Source of the DNA: Curtobacterium sp. S6
Lineage (GTDB): Bacteria; Actinomycetota; Actinomycetes; Actinomycetales; Micrococcaceae
Reading direction: 5' to 3'
NCBI RefSeq assembly: GCF_000710345.2
Contig: NZ_KL537415.1
Span: 1 to 40,431 of the forward strand
Length of the DNA: 40,431 nt
This document shows positions 24,239 through 31,823 of the stretch, in pieces. A program made the translations under genes and the position numbers. Each line of letters begins with the position of its first letter. The stretch's first letter is position 1. The notes below the pieces were generated by a model, which worked only from the letters and a program-made list of their open reading frames with translations, had not been told where the DNA came from and ran no database searches.

Positions 24239-26428
24239 ATGACTGTTCGCGTCCCTCGCATTCTCGATAATCGTTACGAGCTCGGCGAGATCCTTGGCTC
24301 CGGCGGTATGGCCACGGTCTACGCCGCCGAAGACACCCGGTTGGGGCGCCCCGTGGCCATCAAGGTCCTGCGCCCCGAACACGCCAAGAACGCCGTTTTT
24401 CGGATCCGTTTCCGGCGCGAAGCCGAGGCGATAGCATCCCTCAACCACCCCACCATCGTGGCGGTCTTCGACACCGGCACCTTCCGGCCCATGAGCGCCG
24501 ATGAGGCGCAGGCCGACCCCGAGGCCACCGCGCCCATGCCCAAGGTCGAGCTGGATCGCGTGGAAGGTGAGGACACCGCCCTCAAGAACCAGGACGACGC
24601 CGACGCGGTCCCCTACATCGTGATGGAGAGCCTCAGCGGCCACACCCTGAAAGAGGTCATGGCCACGACCGGCCAGTTCCCGGTCGAGCACGCCGTCAGC
24701 TACGCGGAAGGCGTGCTCGACGCCCTCCAGTACAGCCACGAGCACGACATCATCCACCGTGACGTCAAGCCCGCGAACGTCATGGTCCTGGAGCGCACCG
24801 AAGAGGACCGCGCGCTGAATCGGCCGTCCAGGATCAAGGTCATGGACTTCGGCATCGCCCGCGCCATGACGGAGAGCGCAAAGCCCCTCACCGAGGCCCA
24901 GACCATCATGGGGACCGCCCGCTATATCTCCCCCGAGCAAGCTCGCGGCGAAACCGTGGACGAGCGCTCCGACCTGTACGCCGTCGGCTGTCTGCTGTAC
25001 CAGATGCTGGCGGGCCGGCCCCCGTTCGACGGGGAGTCGAGCGTCGACATCGTGGGCAAGCACCTGCGCCAGACCCCCGCGCCGCCGAGCGAATACCGCC
25101 AGGAGATCTCGCCCGCCCTGGACGCCCTCGTGCTGAAGGCCCTCGAGAAGAACCGCGCCGACCGCTTCCAGTCCGCGGAAGACTTCGCCTTCGCCCTGGA
25201 CAACGCCTCCCACGGGATCAGCGTCAATCACGCAGGGTCCACCGAGGATGACGCCACCCAGGCCATCGGGGGCGTCACCGGCATCGCCGCCGGAGCCACT
25301 GCGGCCGGCGCAGGCGCCGCGGCCTCCCGCGCGGCGGACCACCACGGCATCGCCCAGGACGACGAGGCCACCGAGACGTCACTGGTCTCCGACCAGAGCG
25401 CGGGTCCGGATGACGACTCCGAATACACCATGAGCGATGGCGCCCGCACCGAAATGGAGGACGCCAGCGTCTCCGGTTTCTTCCCTTCGGCCCAAGACGA
25501 GTACACCGACGACGAACTCTACGAGTACGAGCGGAACAAGGCCTTGGCCGCGAAGAAGCGACGCCGCACGGCGTGGAAGAACGTGATCCTCGGTCTCGTG
25601 ATTTTCCTGCTGGCCGCGACCGCCCTGGGCGCCTGGCTCTACTACCAAAACGAGCTCAACAAGCCGGTCTACGTCAACGTTCCGACCGTCGCGAGCCAAA
25701 CCGAGCAGCAGGCCGAAGACAGCCTCCGCAACGAGGGCCTCAAGGTCAACGTCAAGGAGGATTACTCCGACAAGGTCGAGTCCGGCCACGCGATCGGAAC
25801 CGATCCGGAAGACGGAACTCAGGTCGAAAAGGATTCAACCGTGACGCTGAAGGTCTCCAAGGGACCCTCCTCGGTCACGATCCCGGACGATCTCGCGGGC
25901 CAGTCCGAGGCCTACGTCCGCTCCCGGTTGGAAGAGATGGGGCTGAAGGCCGGGCGAGTTCAGACCGCCAACAGCCCGTCCGTCCAGGCGGGGCTGGTGA
26001 TCGGCACCGAGCCCAAACTGGGTGATCCGGCCTCGGCCGGGAGCACGGTCAACCTGATTCTGTCGACCGGCAAGGTCCAGGTCCCGAACGTGGTGGGGAT
26101 GAATCGGGACACCGCGATCTCCACGCTGACCAGCCAGGACACGTTGCTCTCGACCGAGATCATCACGGAGGACTCCACCGAGCCCGCCGGAACCGTGATC
26201 AGGCAGTCGGCCCAGGCGGGAACGTCCATCGCCCAGGGATCCACCGTGACGATCACGGTCTCCTCCGGCCCCAAGGCGACTCCCTCGCCGACGCCGTCCT
26301 CCTCGCCCAGCGGTGGGTCCAACAACAACCCGGGCGCCGGAAACGACTCGAAGCCGAGCAGCAGCCCGTCGCCGTCGAGCCCGGCCCCGTCCAGCTCCGC
26401 CGAGCCCAACCCGAGCAAGAGCCAGTAA
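24239..26428 (+). CDS. pknB: PknB: Ser/Thr kinase with three PASTA domains
   Basis: The ATG at 24239, 10 bases after the pknA stop, gives 729 residues; a GTG at 24188 inside pknA is possible but less likely. The kinase domain (about 11-320) has GSGGMATVYAAED, VAIKVLR, IIHRDVKPANVMVL and MDFGIARA. An acidic insert of about 40 residues (about 82-121, with ADEAQADPEATAP) sits between beta strands 4 and 5 of the N-lobe, where most PknB proteins have a short turn. A membrane segment (about 446-468) leads to three PASTA domains (about 479-675) and a Ser/Pro tail. PknB senses peptidoglycan fragments and phosphorylates FhaA, FhaB and division proteins. It ends the operon at a strong hairpin. Confidence 0.95.
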   Translation: MTVRVPRILDNRYELGEILGSGGMATVYAAEDTRLGRPVAIKVLRPEHAKNAVFRIRFRREAEAIASLNHPTIVAVFDTGTFRPMSADEAQADPEATAPMPKVELDRVEGEDTALKNQDDADAVPYIVMESLSGHTLKEVMATTGQFPVEHAVSYAEGVLDALQYSHEHDIIHRDVKPANVMVLERTEEDRALNRPSRIKVMDFGIARAMTESAKPLTEAQTIMGTARYISPEQARGETVDERSDLYAVGCLLYQMLAGRPPFDGESSVDIVGKHLRQTPAPPSEYRQEISPALDALVLKALEKNRADRFQSAEDFAFALDNASHGISVNHAGSTEDDATQAIGGVTGIAAGATAAGAGAAASRAADHHGIAQDDEATETSLVSDQSAGPDDDSEYTMSDGARTEMEDASVSGFFPSAQDEYTDDELYEYERNKALAAKKRRRTAWKNVILGLVIFLLAATALGAWLYYQNELNKPVYVNVPTVASQTEQQAEDSLRNEGLKVNVKEDYSDKVESGHAIGTDPEDGTQVEKDSTVTLKVSKGPSSVTIPDDLAGQSEAYVRSRLEEMGLKAGRVQTANSPSVQAGLVIGTEPKLGDPASAGSTVNLILSTGKVQVPNVVGMNRDTAISTLTSQDTLLSTEIITEDSTEPAGTVIRQSAQAGTSIAQGSTVTITVSSGPKATPSPTPSSSPSGGSNNNPGAGNDSKPSSSPSPSSPAPSSSAEPNPSKSQ

Positions 26429-26439
26429 GCAGGCCCCGC

Positions 26440-26472
26440 CCCGCTGGCCCCCGGAGCCCGGGGGCCAGCGGG
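26440..26472. terminator. Bidirectional terminator between pknB and pabA
   Basis: A perfect 15-bp G+C stem (CCCGCTGGCCCCCGG with its complement) encloses a 3-base loop. It lies 11 bases after the pknB stop and 4 before the end of the opposing pabA gene. Confidence 0.8.
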
Positions 26473-26476
26473 ATTC

Positions 26477-27115
26477 CTAGGAGTCGATCAGCGGCGACAG
26501 CTCGCGGGCCTGGCGCACGGCCCCCGAGAGGCCGAGCGATTCCAGCCAATTTCCGACCATGAGGTAGCCGTCCTCCGTCAGCACGGATTCGGGGTGGAAC
26601 TGCACCCCGTGGAGCGGGGCCGTCCGGTGACGGATCCCCATAATGATTCCGGATTCGGTGGTCGCCGTGGCCTCGAGCTCGGAAGGCAGCGTGCCCTCGG
26701 CGATGGCCAGGGAGTGATAGCGCGTGGCGGTGAACGGCGAGCGGACCCCTTCGAAGACCGACGCCGAATTGTGCGTGAGCACGGAGGTCTTGCCGTGCAT
26801 CAGCTCCGGGGAGTGGGTGACGGTTCCGCCAAAGGCCTCGGCGATGGCTTGGTGTCCGAGGCACACGCCGAACAGGGATTTCTGGTGCTCGGCCGCCCAG
26901 TGGATGAGGTCGACGCACACCCCGGCATCCGCGGGCGCGCCCGGCCCCGGGGACAGCAGGATGCCGTCGTGATCCTCGGCCATGCGGATCGCCTGTTCCG
27001 TGGTGAGGTCGTCGTTGCGGATCACGGTGGTCTCCGCACCGAGCTGCTGGACGTAACCGACCAGGGTGAAGACGAAGCTGTCGTAGTTATCCACCACGAG
27101 AATCTTGATGGTCAT
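26477..27115 (-). CDS. pabA: Aminodeoxychorismate/anthranilate synthase component II (glutamine amidotransferase)
   Basis: The 212-residue class I glutamine amidotransferase supplies ammonia to a chorismate-using partner for folate (PabB) or tryptophan (TrpE) synthesis. The catalytic Cys lies in FGVCLGHQAIAEAFGG (about 82), and the His-Glu pair in GVQFHPESVLTEDG (about 175). The oxyanion motif LLSPGPGAP is at about 54-62. In actinobacteria the copy next to pknB is called trpG or pabA and may serve both pathways; the partner is not in the window. AGGAG before the ATG overlaps the stop region of the 53-residue gene upstream, with 9 bases between the genes, so the two are coupled. Confidence 0.92.
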   Translation of the reverse strand: MTIKILVVDNYDSFVFTLVGYVQQLGAETTVIRNDDLTTEQAIRMAEDHDGILLSPGPGAPADAGVCVDLIHWAAEHQKSLFGVCLGHQAIAEAFGGTVTHSPELMHGKTSVLTHNSASVFEGVRSPFTATRYHSLAIAEGTLPSELEATATTESGIIMGIRHRTAPLHGVQFHPESVLTEDGYLMVGNWLESLGLSGAVRQARELSPLIDS

Positions 27116-27124
27116 ACGGGACTC

Positions 27125-27286
27125 CTATTCATCCACGGTCACGTCCGGCCGCAAGGGGCTGTACTGCGCGAAGTGTGGAAACACATATTCCATGAGGATC
27201 CACACCGCAACGGCAATTAAGACTATCGCGAAGACGATCCGTAGCCACAGGGGGCCCGGCAGGTGACGGAAGATCCATCCGTACAT
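27125..27286 (-). CDS. 53-residue membrane protein between srtE and pabA
   Basis: This short gene starts at ATG (27284-27286) 7 bases after the sortase stop and ends with TAG (27125-27127) 9 bases before pabA. The product begins MYGWIFRHLPGPLW, has one membrane helix (about 15-37, LRIVFAIVLIAVAVWILMEYVFP) and a short polar tail ending VDE. I recall similar small proteins at this position in other Micrococcales, so it is likely real; its function is unknown. The AAGGG within the sortase stop region may serve as ribosome site, though the spacing is long. Confidence 0.75.
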   Translation of the reverse strand: MYGWIFRHLPGPLWLRIVFAIVLIAVAVWILMEYVFPHFAQYSPLRPDVTVDE

Positions 27287-27293
27287 GGTCGAT

Positions 27294-28055
27294 TCAGCCC
27301 TTCCCCACCACGTGGGCGATCTCGGCGGGTGGCCCCGCGGAATTGGGTTGCCAGCCGTCCATGACCGCGTAGGCGATGATGCGCTCCTGCGCCCCGAACC
27401 GCGGATTGCAACTGGTCAACGTCATGATCCTGTCCTTGGGCTCCTGCCCGGGGTGCCCCGGAACAGGCGCGATGGCCGAGACCTCGCTCGGCAACACAAT
27501 CTCGTTATTGCGGAAGGTATACGTGTAGAAGCCGTCCGCCGTCTGGACGTAGATTTTGTCGCCGGCAACGAGCTTGTCGATCTGGTCCAGCACTTTTCCG
27601 TTGGTCTGCCGGTGCCCCGCGACCGCGAAATTCCCCACCTGGCCCGGCATCGCGCTGTGGGCGTAGTGGCCGAGGCCGAGGGTATCCAGGACGTCGCTGC
27701 CCGTCCCCTGAATGACGGGGCGCTCGTAGTCTTCCCCGAAGCGGGGTATGTACACAATGCCGATCGGACCGCCGTGCTCCGGCGCCTGCCTGACCGGGGG
27801 CTCGCCTTCCTTGCCTTCCTCCGGCGGCGGCAGCGGGGAGGCGTGCTGAAATGAGTCCTTCATGCTCTGCACGGCCTCGGATTGAGCCTGACCCGCCGCG
27901 ATGTTGGTCCACCAGAGCTGCCACACCACAAAGAGGACGACGATCAGCCCCGCCGTGATGAGCAATTCACCCACGATCTGGACGGCCCACCCCAGGGGGC
28001 CTCGTGGCCTTCGCGTGCCGGCTTGGCCGCGGCGCCTTTCGCGGGAAGATCCCAC
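27294..28055 (-). CDS. srtE: Class E sortase
   Basis: The 253-residue transpeptidase anchors surface proteins to the wall by cleaving LAXTG/LPXTG-type signals. A basic N-terminus leads to a membrane segment (about 30-52, IVGELLITAGLIVVLFVVWQLWW). The sortase barrel starts near GIVYIPRFG. The catalytic His is in FAVAGHRQTNG (about 145) and the Cys in TLTSCNPRFGAQERIIAYA (about 212), with the Arg in the same block. The TLTxC context and size fit class E enzymes, the housekeeping type in high-G+C actinobacteria. The GTG at 28055 was chosen because GGAGG precedes it by 5 bases. It heads the operon with the 53-residue protein and pabA. Confidence 0.92.
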   Translation of the reverse strand: MGSSRERRRGQAGTRRPRGPLGWAVQIVGELLITAGLIVVLFVVWQLWWTNIAAGQAQSEAVQSMKDSFQHASPLPPPEEGKEGEPPVRQAPEHGGPIGIVYIPRFGEDYERPVIQGTGSDVLDTLGLGHYAHSAMPGQVGNFAVAGHRQTNGKVLDQIDKLVAGDKIYVQTADGFYTYTFRNNEIVLPSEVSAIAPVPGHPGQEPKDRIMTLTSCNPRFGAQERIIAYAVMDGWQPNSAGPPAEIAHVVGKG

Positions 28056-28256
28056 AGGTACCTCCAAGTGGAAAACTACGCCGCTGACTCTGCTGATATC
28101 ACGCTGTGAATCCGCGGTCCGAAGGGGCATGTGCCAGACGGATTAGTTAGACTCGACAATCGGGTATGCGGCCAAAAGACTGGGGCCACCCGACACATCA
28201 TTCTAGCGTGTAGGGGTCACCGCCGAGCACATCACGCGGAAGTTCAGGAGGACCAT

Positions 28257-28724
28257 ATGGCCGAGAAGAAGAACACCGGCGAGAAAGACCTGGCCACCGA
28301 GGAAACGGCGGCCAAGACGTCCGGCCGACGCCGGATCGGCTCGCGTCGCGCCGGCAAGGACACCACTCCCGCCGACAGCGGCGAGGCCGTCGACAAGACC
28401 GAGCGCACCACGTCTCTGGTCGCCGACGACGATTCGGCAGAGGCCACCGAGAGCCCGAAGGCCAAGAAGAAGCGCCTGAGCGCGGAGGATGAGCGGCTTC
28501 AAAAGATCGCCGACGAGATGACCTCGAACGTTCGTCAGGCCTCCCCGACGCCGACCTGGTACATCGCCATCATGCTCGGCTTCATGATCATCGGCTTGCT
28601 GTGGATCATGACCTTCTACATCTCGGATCAGACTCTGCCCATTCCGGACCTGAGCTTCTGGAACATCGCCGTGGGCATCGGACTGATGATGATCGGGCTG
28701 GTCATGACGACCAGGTGGCGCTGA
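28257..28724 (+). CDS. crgA: CrgA: cell division protein
   Basis: The 155-residue protein has a long charged N-terminus (about 1-95, Lys/Glu/Ala-rich, with RRRIGSRRAGKD) and then the CrgA core of two membrane helices. These are TPTWYIAIMLGFMIIGLLWIMTFYI (about 99-123) and NIAVGIGLMMIGLVMTTRWR (about 136-155), the closing TRWR being a hallmark of the family. CrgA recruits and stabilises septal proteins (FtsZ, FtsQ, PBPs) in actinobacteria. Its N-terminus is about 65 residues longer than in mycobacteria. AGGAGG precedes the ATG by 5 bases. Its place next to the pknB/trpG block matches other genomes. It is divergent from srtE. Confidence 0.93.
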   Translation: MAEKKNTGEKDLATEETAAKTSGRRRIGSRRAGKDTTPADSGEAVDKTERTTSLVADDDSAEATESPKAKKKRLSAEDERLQKIADEMTSNVRQASPTPTWYIAIMLGFMIIGLLWIMTFYISDQTLPIPDLSFWNIAVGIGLMMIGLVMTTRWR

Positions 28725-28991
28725 GTGCCGGAAGACCGCTCGGAGGCTCCCTCCGGGGAGCAGCCACAGAACCCGGCCGATCGGGAGGGTGCCAGCGGTG
28801 GCGAGGGCGTCGAGGAAGCGACCGACGGACGCCGTGCCTCCGAGGAAAATCGGCCCGCGCCGCACCACACTCGCGAAGACCGGCCGGATATCCGCGCGGC
28901 CAAAACGGAGACGGCCGTCCGCCGCTGGGCCCTCCTCCTGCTGGTGCTGATTCCCGCCGCGTATTTCGTGATCCAGAAGCTTCTTTCCTAG
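28725..28991 (+). CDS. Small tail-anchored protein of unknown function
   Basis: The frame starts with a GTG directly after the crgA TGA, with AGGTGG about 6 bases upstream, and encodes 88 residues. The first 64 are very hydrophilic (Glu/Arg/Pro/Ala-rich); the last 22 form a single membrane helix (WALLLLVLIPAAYFVIQKLL), giving a tail-anchored layout. I do not recognise it. Its tight link to crgA suggests co-translation and perhaps a divisome-related role, which is inference only. Confidence 0.55.
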   Translation: MPEDRSEAPSGEQPQNPADREGASGGEGVEEATDGRRASEENRPAPHHTREDRPDIRAAKTETAVRRWALLLLVLIPAAYFVIQKLLS

Positions 28992-29007
28992 GACCAGAGC
29001 AACGGGC

Positions 29008-29035
29008 GGGCCACGCACCGCACGCGGTACGGCCC
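29008..29035. terminator. Weak hairpin between convergent genes
   Basis: GGGCC (29008-29012) and GGCCC (29031-29035) frame an imperfect stem between the small tail-anchored gene and the opposing gene at 29042. No T-run is present. Confidence 0.35.
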
Positions 29036-29041
29036 CGGCCC

Positions 29042-29776
29042 TTAGCCCGTGATCGCCGTGTACCCGGCGTCGACGGCCATGAAGACCGGCACGACCCAGA
29101 ACACCAGGGACCATGCCGCCGGGCCCCGCCTCCCGCCGCCCTGCGCGGCATCCCGCGCGGCGGCGGCTGACCGCCGCGTGGCCCGGAGCCGGCCGAGCGT
29201 CGAGACGATCGCGATCCCCACGACGCCCGCCGCGGCGACGACCGCGAGGAAAGCCGGCATCCCGGTGAAGACCACGGGAAATGCATCCCGCCGGGACAAG
29301 ATGGCGCCGGCCGCGCCCGCGATGATCGCGATGCCGAAGACGGCCACGAAGACCCCCACGCGGTAGATCGCGGTGCTTCCCCAGGCGGAGGTCGCGGTGA
29401 CCACGAAGACGATCGCCGCCATCAGGACCCAGCAGACCAGCGTGGCCACGTTAATAACCAGGTCCGCGCCGGTGATCCAGTCGCGGATCGCGTACGAGCC
29501 GATCAGCAGCATGAGAACTTGCACGACCACGGGCAGCGCGATCCTGAGCAACGGCGTCGCGTCTCGAGAGGGGGCCCGGAAGCCTCGCGAGGCCGCGTAG
29601 TCGGCCGGCGGACCCAAGAGCCCCTCGGGGTCTTTCCCGGCGGCGTCGCTGGCCTCGTGGGCTTCGGTCAGAAGGTCGGCGATCTGCGTCGGGTTCGCGC
29701 CCGCGAGCCGCAACGAGAGGACAAACTCGTCTACCCAGCGTCGATGAGCTGTGGACCATTCCTTGAGCGTCGTCAT
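29042..29776 (-). CDS. Multi-pass membrane protein with HAAS-like N-terminus
   Basis: The 244-residue protein has a soluble N-terminus (about 1-65, WVDEFVLSLRLAGANPTQIADLLTEAHEASDAAGKDPEGLLGPPADYAAS). This resembles the HAAS/DUF1700-type helical domain that precedes membrane regions in actinobacterial and firmicute proteins, often controlled by PadR. About six hydrophobic segments follow (about 75-240). No enzymatic motif is visible. The ATG at 29776 with GAAGAGG just upstream was preferred over the longer frame, whose extra residues are almost all arginine. The function is unknown; the domain match is tentative. Confidence 0.65.
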   Translation of the reverse strand: MTTLKEWSTAHRRWVDEFVLSLRLAGANPTQIADLLTEAHEASDAAGKDPEGLLGPPADYAASRGFRAPSRDATPLLRIALPVVVQVLMLLIGSYAIRDWITGADLVINVATLVCWVLMAAIVFVVTATSAWGSTAIYRVGVFVAVFGIAIIAGAAGAILSRRDAFPVVFTGMPAFLAVVAAAGVVGIAIVSTLGRLRATRRSAAAARDAAQGGGRRGPAAWSLVFWVVPVFMAVDAGYTAITG

Positions 29777-29851
29777 GCGCCTCTTCTCTCGCCGGCCGTT
29801 GTACCTCCTTCGACGGTAGCGCACCCGACCGACCGTGGGTCACGCACGACA

Positions 29852-29887
29852 AAGCCCTCCCCACCGCGCACGCGGCAGGGAGGGCTT
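29852..29887 (-). terminator. Terminator after yceI
   Basis: AAGCCCTCCC pairs with GGGAGGGCTT around an inner CCGCG/CGCGG helix. On the minus strand the stem ends in CTTTG. It starts 20 bases after the yceI stop. Confidence 0.75.
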
Positions 29888-29906
29888 GCCTCATTCGAGG
29901 AGTCGA

Positions 29907-30455
29907 TCAGGCCTCGGGAGCGGTGAACGCCACGTCGAGGGAGATGGCGACCTTGTCCGAGACGAGCACGCCACCGGTTTCGAGGGCGGCGTTCCAGGTG
30001 ATGCCGAAGTCCTTGCGGGAGATCGTGGCGGTGGCCGAGAAGCCGGCGCGCTTGGCACCGAACGGATCGACCGCGACGCCGCCGAACTCGCCCTTGAAGG
30101 ACACCGGGCGGGTCTCGCCCTTGATCGTCAGGTCGCCGTTCAGGGTGAAGTCCTCGCCCTCGGAGACGATCGAGGTCGAGGCGAAGGTCATGGTCGGGTA
30201 ATTCTCGACGTCGAAGAAGTCGGCTCCCTTGACGTGACCGTCACGATCGGGGTTGCGGGTGTCGATGGAGGCCATCTGCACGGTGGCCGTGACCGAGGAG
30301 TTCTCGGCGGGCTCGGCGACGACGAGGTCAGCGGAGACCTCCTGGAAGTTGCCGCGAACCTTCGAGATGCCCGCGTGGCGGACGGTGAATTCCACCTCGG
30401 AGTGGGCCGGGTCGAAGTTCCAGGCGCCGGGGGTCAGGTCGTTGAACGAAGTCAT
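29907..30455 (-). CDS. YceI family protein
   Basis: The 182-residue protein matches the YceI lipocalin-like beta-barrel, which binds isoprenoid or amphiphilic molecules. Typical blocks are GAWNFDPAHSEVEFTVRHAGISKVRGNF (about 10-37) and FFDVENYPTMTFAST (about 84-98), then LTIKGETRPVSFKGEF and RAGFSATATISRKDFGITWNAALETGG near the end. There is no signal peptide, so it is cytoplasmic, as in many actinobacterial members. Some members are induced by stress or lipophilic acids. AAAGGA lies 9 bases before the ATG. A 30-bp palindrome just upstream (30484-30513) probably controls it, and a terminator follows, so it forms its own transcription unit. Confidence 0.92.
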   Translation of the reverse strand: MTSFNDLTPGAWNFDPAHSEVEFTVRHAGISKVRGNFQEVSADLVVAEPAENSSVTATVQMASIDTRNPDRDGHVKGADFFDVENYPTMTFASTSIVSEGEDFTLNGDLTIKGETRPVSFKGEFGGVAVDPFGAKRAGFSATATISRKDFGITWNAALETGGVLVSDKVAISLDVAFTAPEA

Positions 30456-30483
30456 GGGGGAAATCCTTTCTTGATGTTCTGTC

Positions 30484-30513
30484 GATAATTACTTTACTCG
30501 TAAAGTAATTATC
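30484..30513 (-). promoter_or_regulatory. Perfect 14-bp palindromic operator upstream of yceI
   Basis: GATAATTACTTTAC and its exact complement are separated by two bases. The site is AT-rich in GC-rich surroundings, starts 28 bases before the yceI ATG and sits where the promoter must be. The TTACTTTAC..GTAAAGTAA core resembles sites of MarR-type repressors. The adjacent TetR gene is another candidate binder. No regulator was proven. Confidence 0.75.
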
Positions 30514-30548
30514 CGCAAGCCCCCGGCGAGAAATTTTTCAACTCCGCG

Positions 30549-31307
30549 TCAATGCCCCTCAGCCGGAGCGTCCTGGAGCTGACGCTGGACGACCGGCCCA
30601 TACTCGGCCACCATCTCCTCCATGGTCATGTCCGCCAGGGGTTGGACCCGTAGCAGATAGCGCGCGATGGCCACCCCGAGCAGTTCGGGCGCGACCCGCA
30701 CGGCGCGCTCAATCCGCGCCTTCTCCCCGTGCCCCTGTTCGACGACCCCCTTGATGTTTCCGAAGACGATCTCCACCAACAGCTCGGCGATGTCCTCCGA
30801 GGTCATCGCCGAGCGGATCAACGTGCGCAGCACCGGCCCCGTCTCTTCCGCCTCCCACAGTCCCAGGTAGGTTCGCACCAGTCGCTCCCCCAGGCCCTCC
30901 GGCGGACCCAGAAAAACTCCCGCGAGTATCGGCGGGATCTTGGTCCGATCCGCGACCGCGGTGACGAAGAGCCGCTCCTTGCTCCCAAAGAAGTGCCGGA
31001 TCAGCCCGGGGTCCACGTCGGCGAGCGTGGCGATCGACCGGATCGACGTCATGTCATACCCCTGACGAGCGAAGAGTTCGAGGGCCGCCTCGAGGATCGC
31101 GGGACGCGTCTCGGCGTCGCCGCCCCGGCGTCCGACGGATCGCTTTCCGGGCGCCCCCTCCTTCCGGGCATGACGGGCGGTGAAGCGATCGATCTTCTCG
31201 GTTCCCTCCGCGGTGGTCTCGATCGGGAGCGACGCGAACGCTTGATAGAACGCTTCGAACTCGAGCCGACCAAACGCGGACGGCACTATTCGAAGGGCAA
31301 TCGCCAA
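30549..31307 (-). CDS. TetR family regulator, probably missing its native start
   Basis: A TetR-type N-terminal helix-turn-helix is intact (TRPAILEAALELFARQGYDMTSIRSIATLADVDPGLIRHFFGSKERLF, bases about 30975-31112) and a ligand-binding half follows to the stop at 30549. No start codon lies near the expected N-terminus. The frame runs on upstream to a TTG (31307) or GTG (31286), but that part is only the antisense of the neighbouring ABC ATPase gene. So the gene seems 5'-truncated by a deletion near 31160. It may still be made as a longer protein from the GTG. It would be expected to repress the ABC genes it faces, or yceI downstream. TetR identity is firm; the start is not. Confidence 0.65.
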   Translation of the reverse strand: MAIALRIVPSAFGRLEFEAFYQAFASLPIETTAEGTEKIDRFTARHARKEGAPGKRSVGRRGGDAETRPAILEAALELFARQGYDMTSIRSIATLADVDPGLIRHFFGSKERLFVTAVADRTKIPPILAGVFLGPPEGLGERLVRTYLGLWEAEETGPVLRTLIRSAMTSEDIAELLVEIVFGNIKGVVEQGHGEKARIERAVRVAPELLGVAIARYLLRVQPLADMTMEEMVAEYGPVVQRQLQDAPAEGH

Positions 31308-31823
31308 AAGGTCGCGCTCGTGGCAGCCCTCGCCTCCGACGCGGAGCTATTGATCCTGGATGAGCCAACGAGCGGCCTCGATCCCCTGATGGAGAACGTC
31401 TTTCAGGAGGAGGTGGCCCACGCCGTCGACCGCGGCGCCACGGTCCTGTTGAGTAGCCACATCTTGGCGGAGGTCGAAAATCTGGCGGATCAACTCAGCA
31501 TCATCCGCGACGGCGCGACCGTCCGCCGCGGGACGCTGGAGGAATTGCGCGGGGACGCCCGGACCACGGTCCGTGCAACGATCGACCAAGACCCCTCGCG
31601 CCTCCCCGTCCGCGGGATGCGCGACGTGACCGTCGCGGGGCGGCAGCTAACGGGAACCGTCGCCCCTCACGACCTCGGACGGGTCATGTCGCAACTGGCC
31701 GAGCAGGGAATCCACGCCCTGAGCGTCGAGCCACCCTCGCTGGAGACCCTGTTCCTCGGCCTCTACGGCGAAGCGCAATCCGATTCGGATCAGCCCGCGA
31801 GCGCGCCGGAGGCCGATCGATGA
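31161..31823 (+). pseudogene. ABC transporter ATPase, lacking its Walker A half
   Basis: Similarity to drug-type ABC ATPases begins at LPGMTGGEAIDLLGSLRGGLD (from about 31160) and continues with the signature YSKGNRQKV, Walker B ELLILDEP, D-loop SGLD and H-switch LLSSHIL, then the C-terminal extension to the TGA. Normal proteins have about 100 residues before this point, with the Walker A P-loop and Q-loop. Here the upstream frame is open but encodes only the antisense of tetR. The product cannot bind ATP normally and is probably dead. The stop overlaps the permease ATG (ATGA), as in the intact pair. The loss matches a deletion that also cut tetR. Confidence 0.8.
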
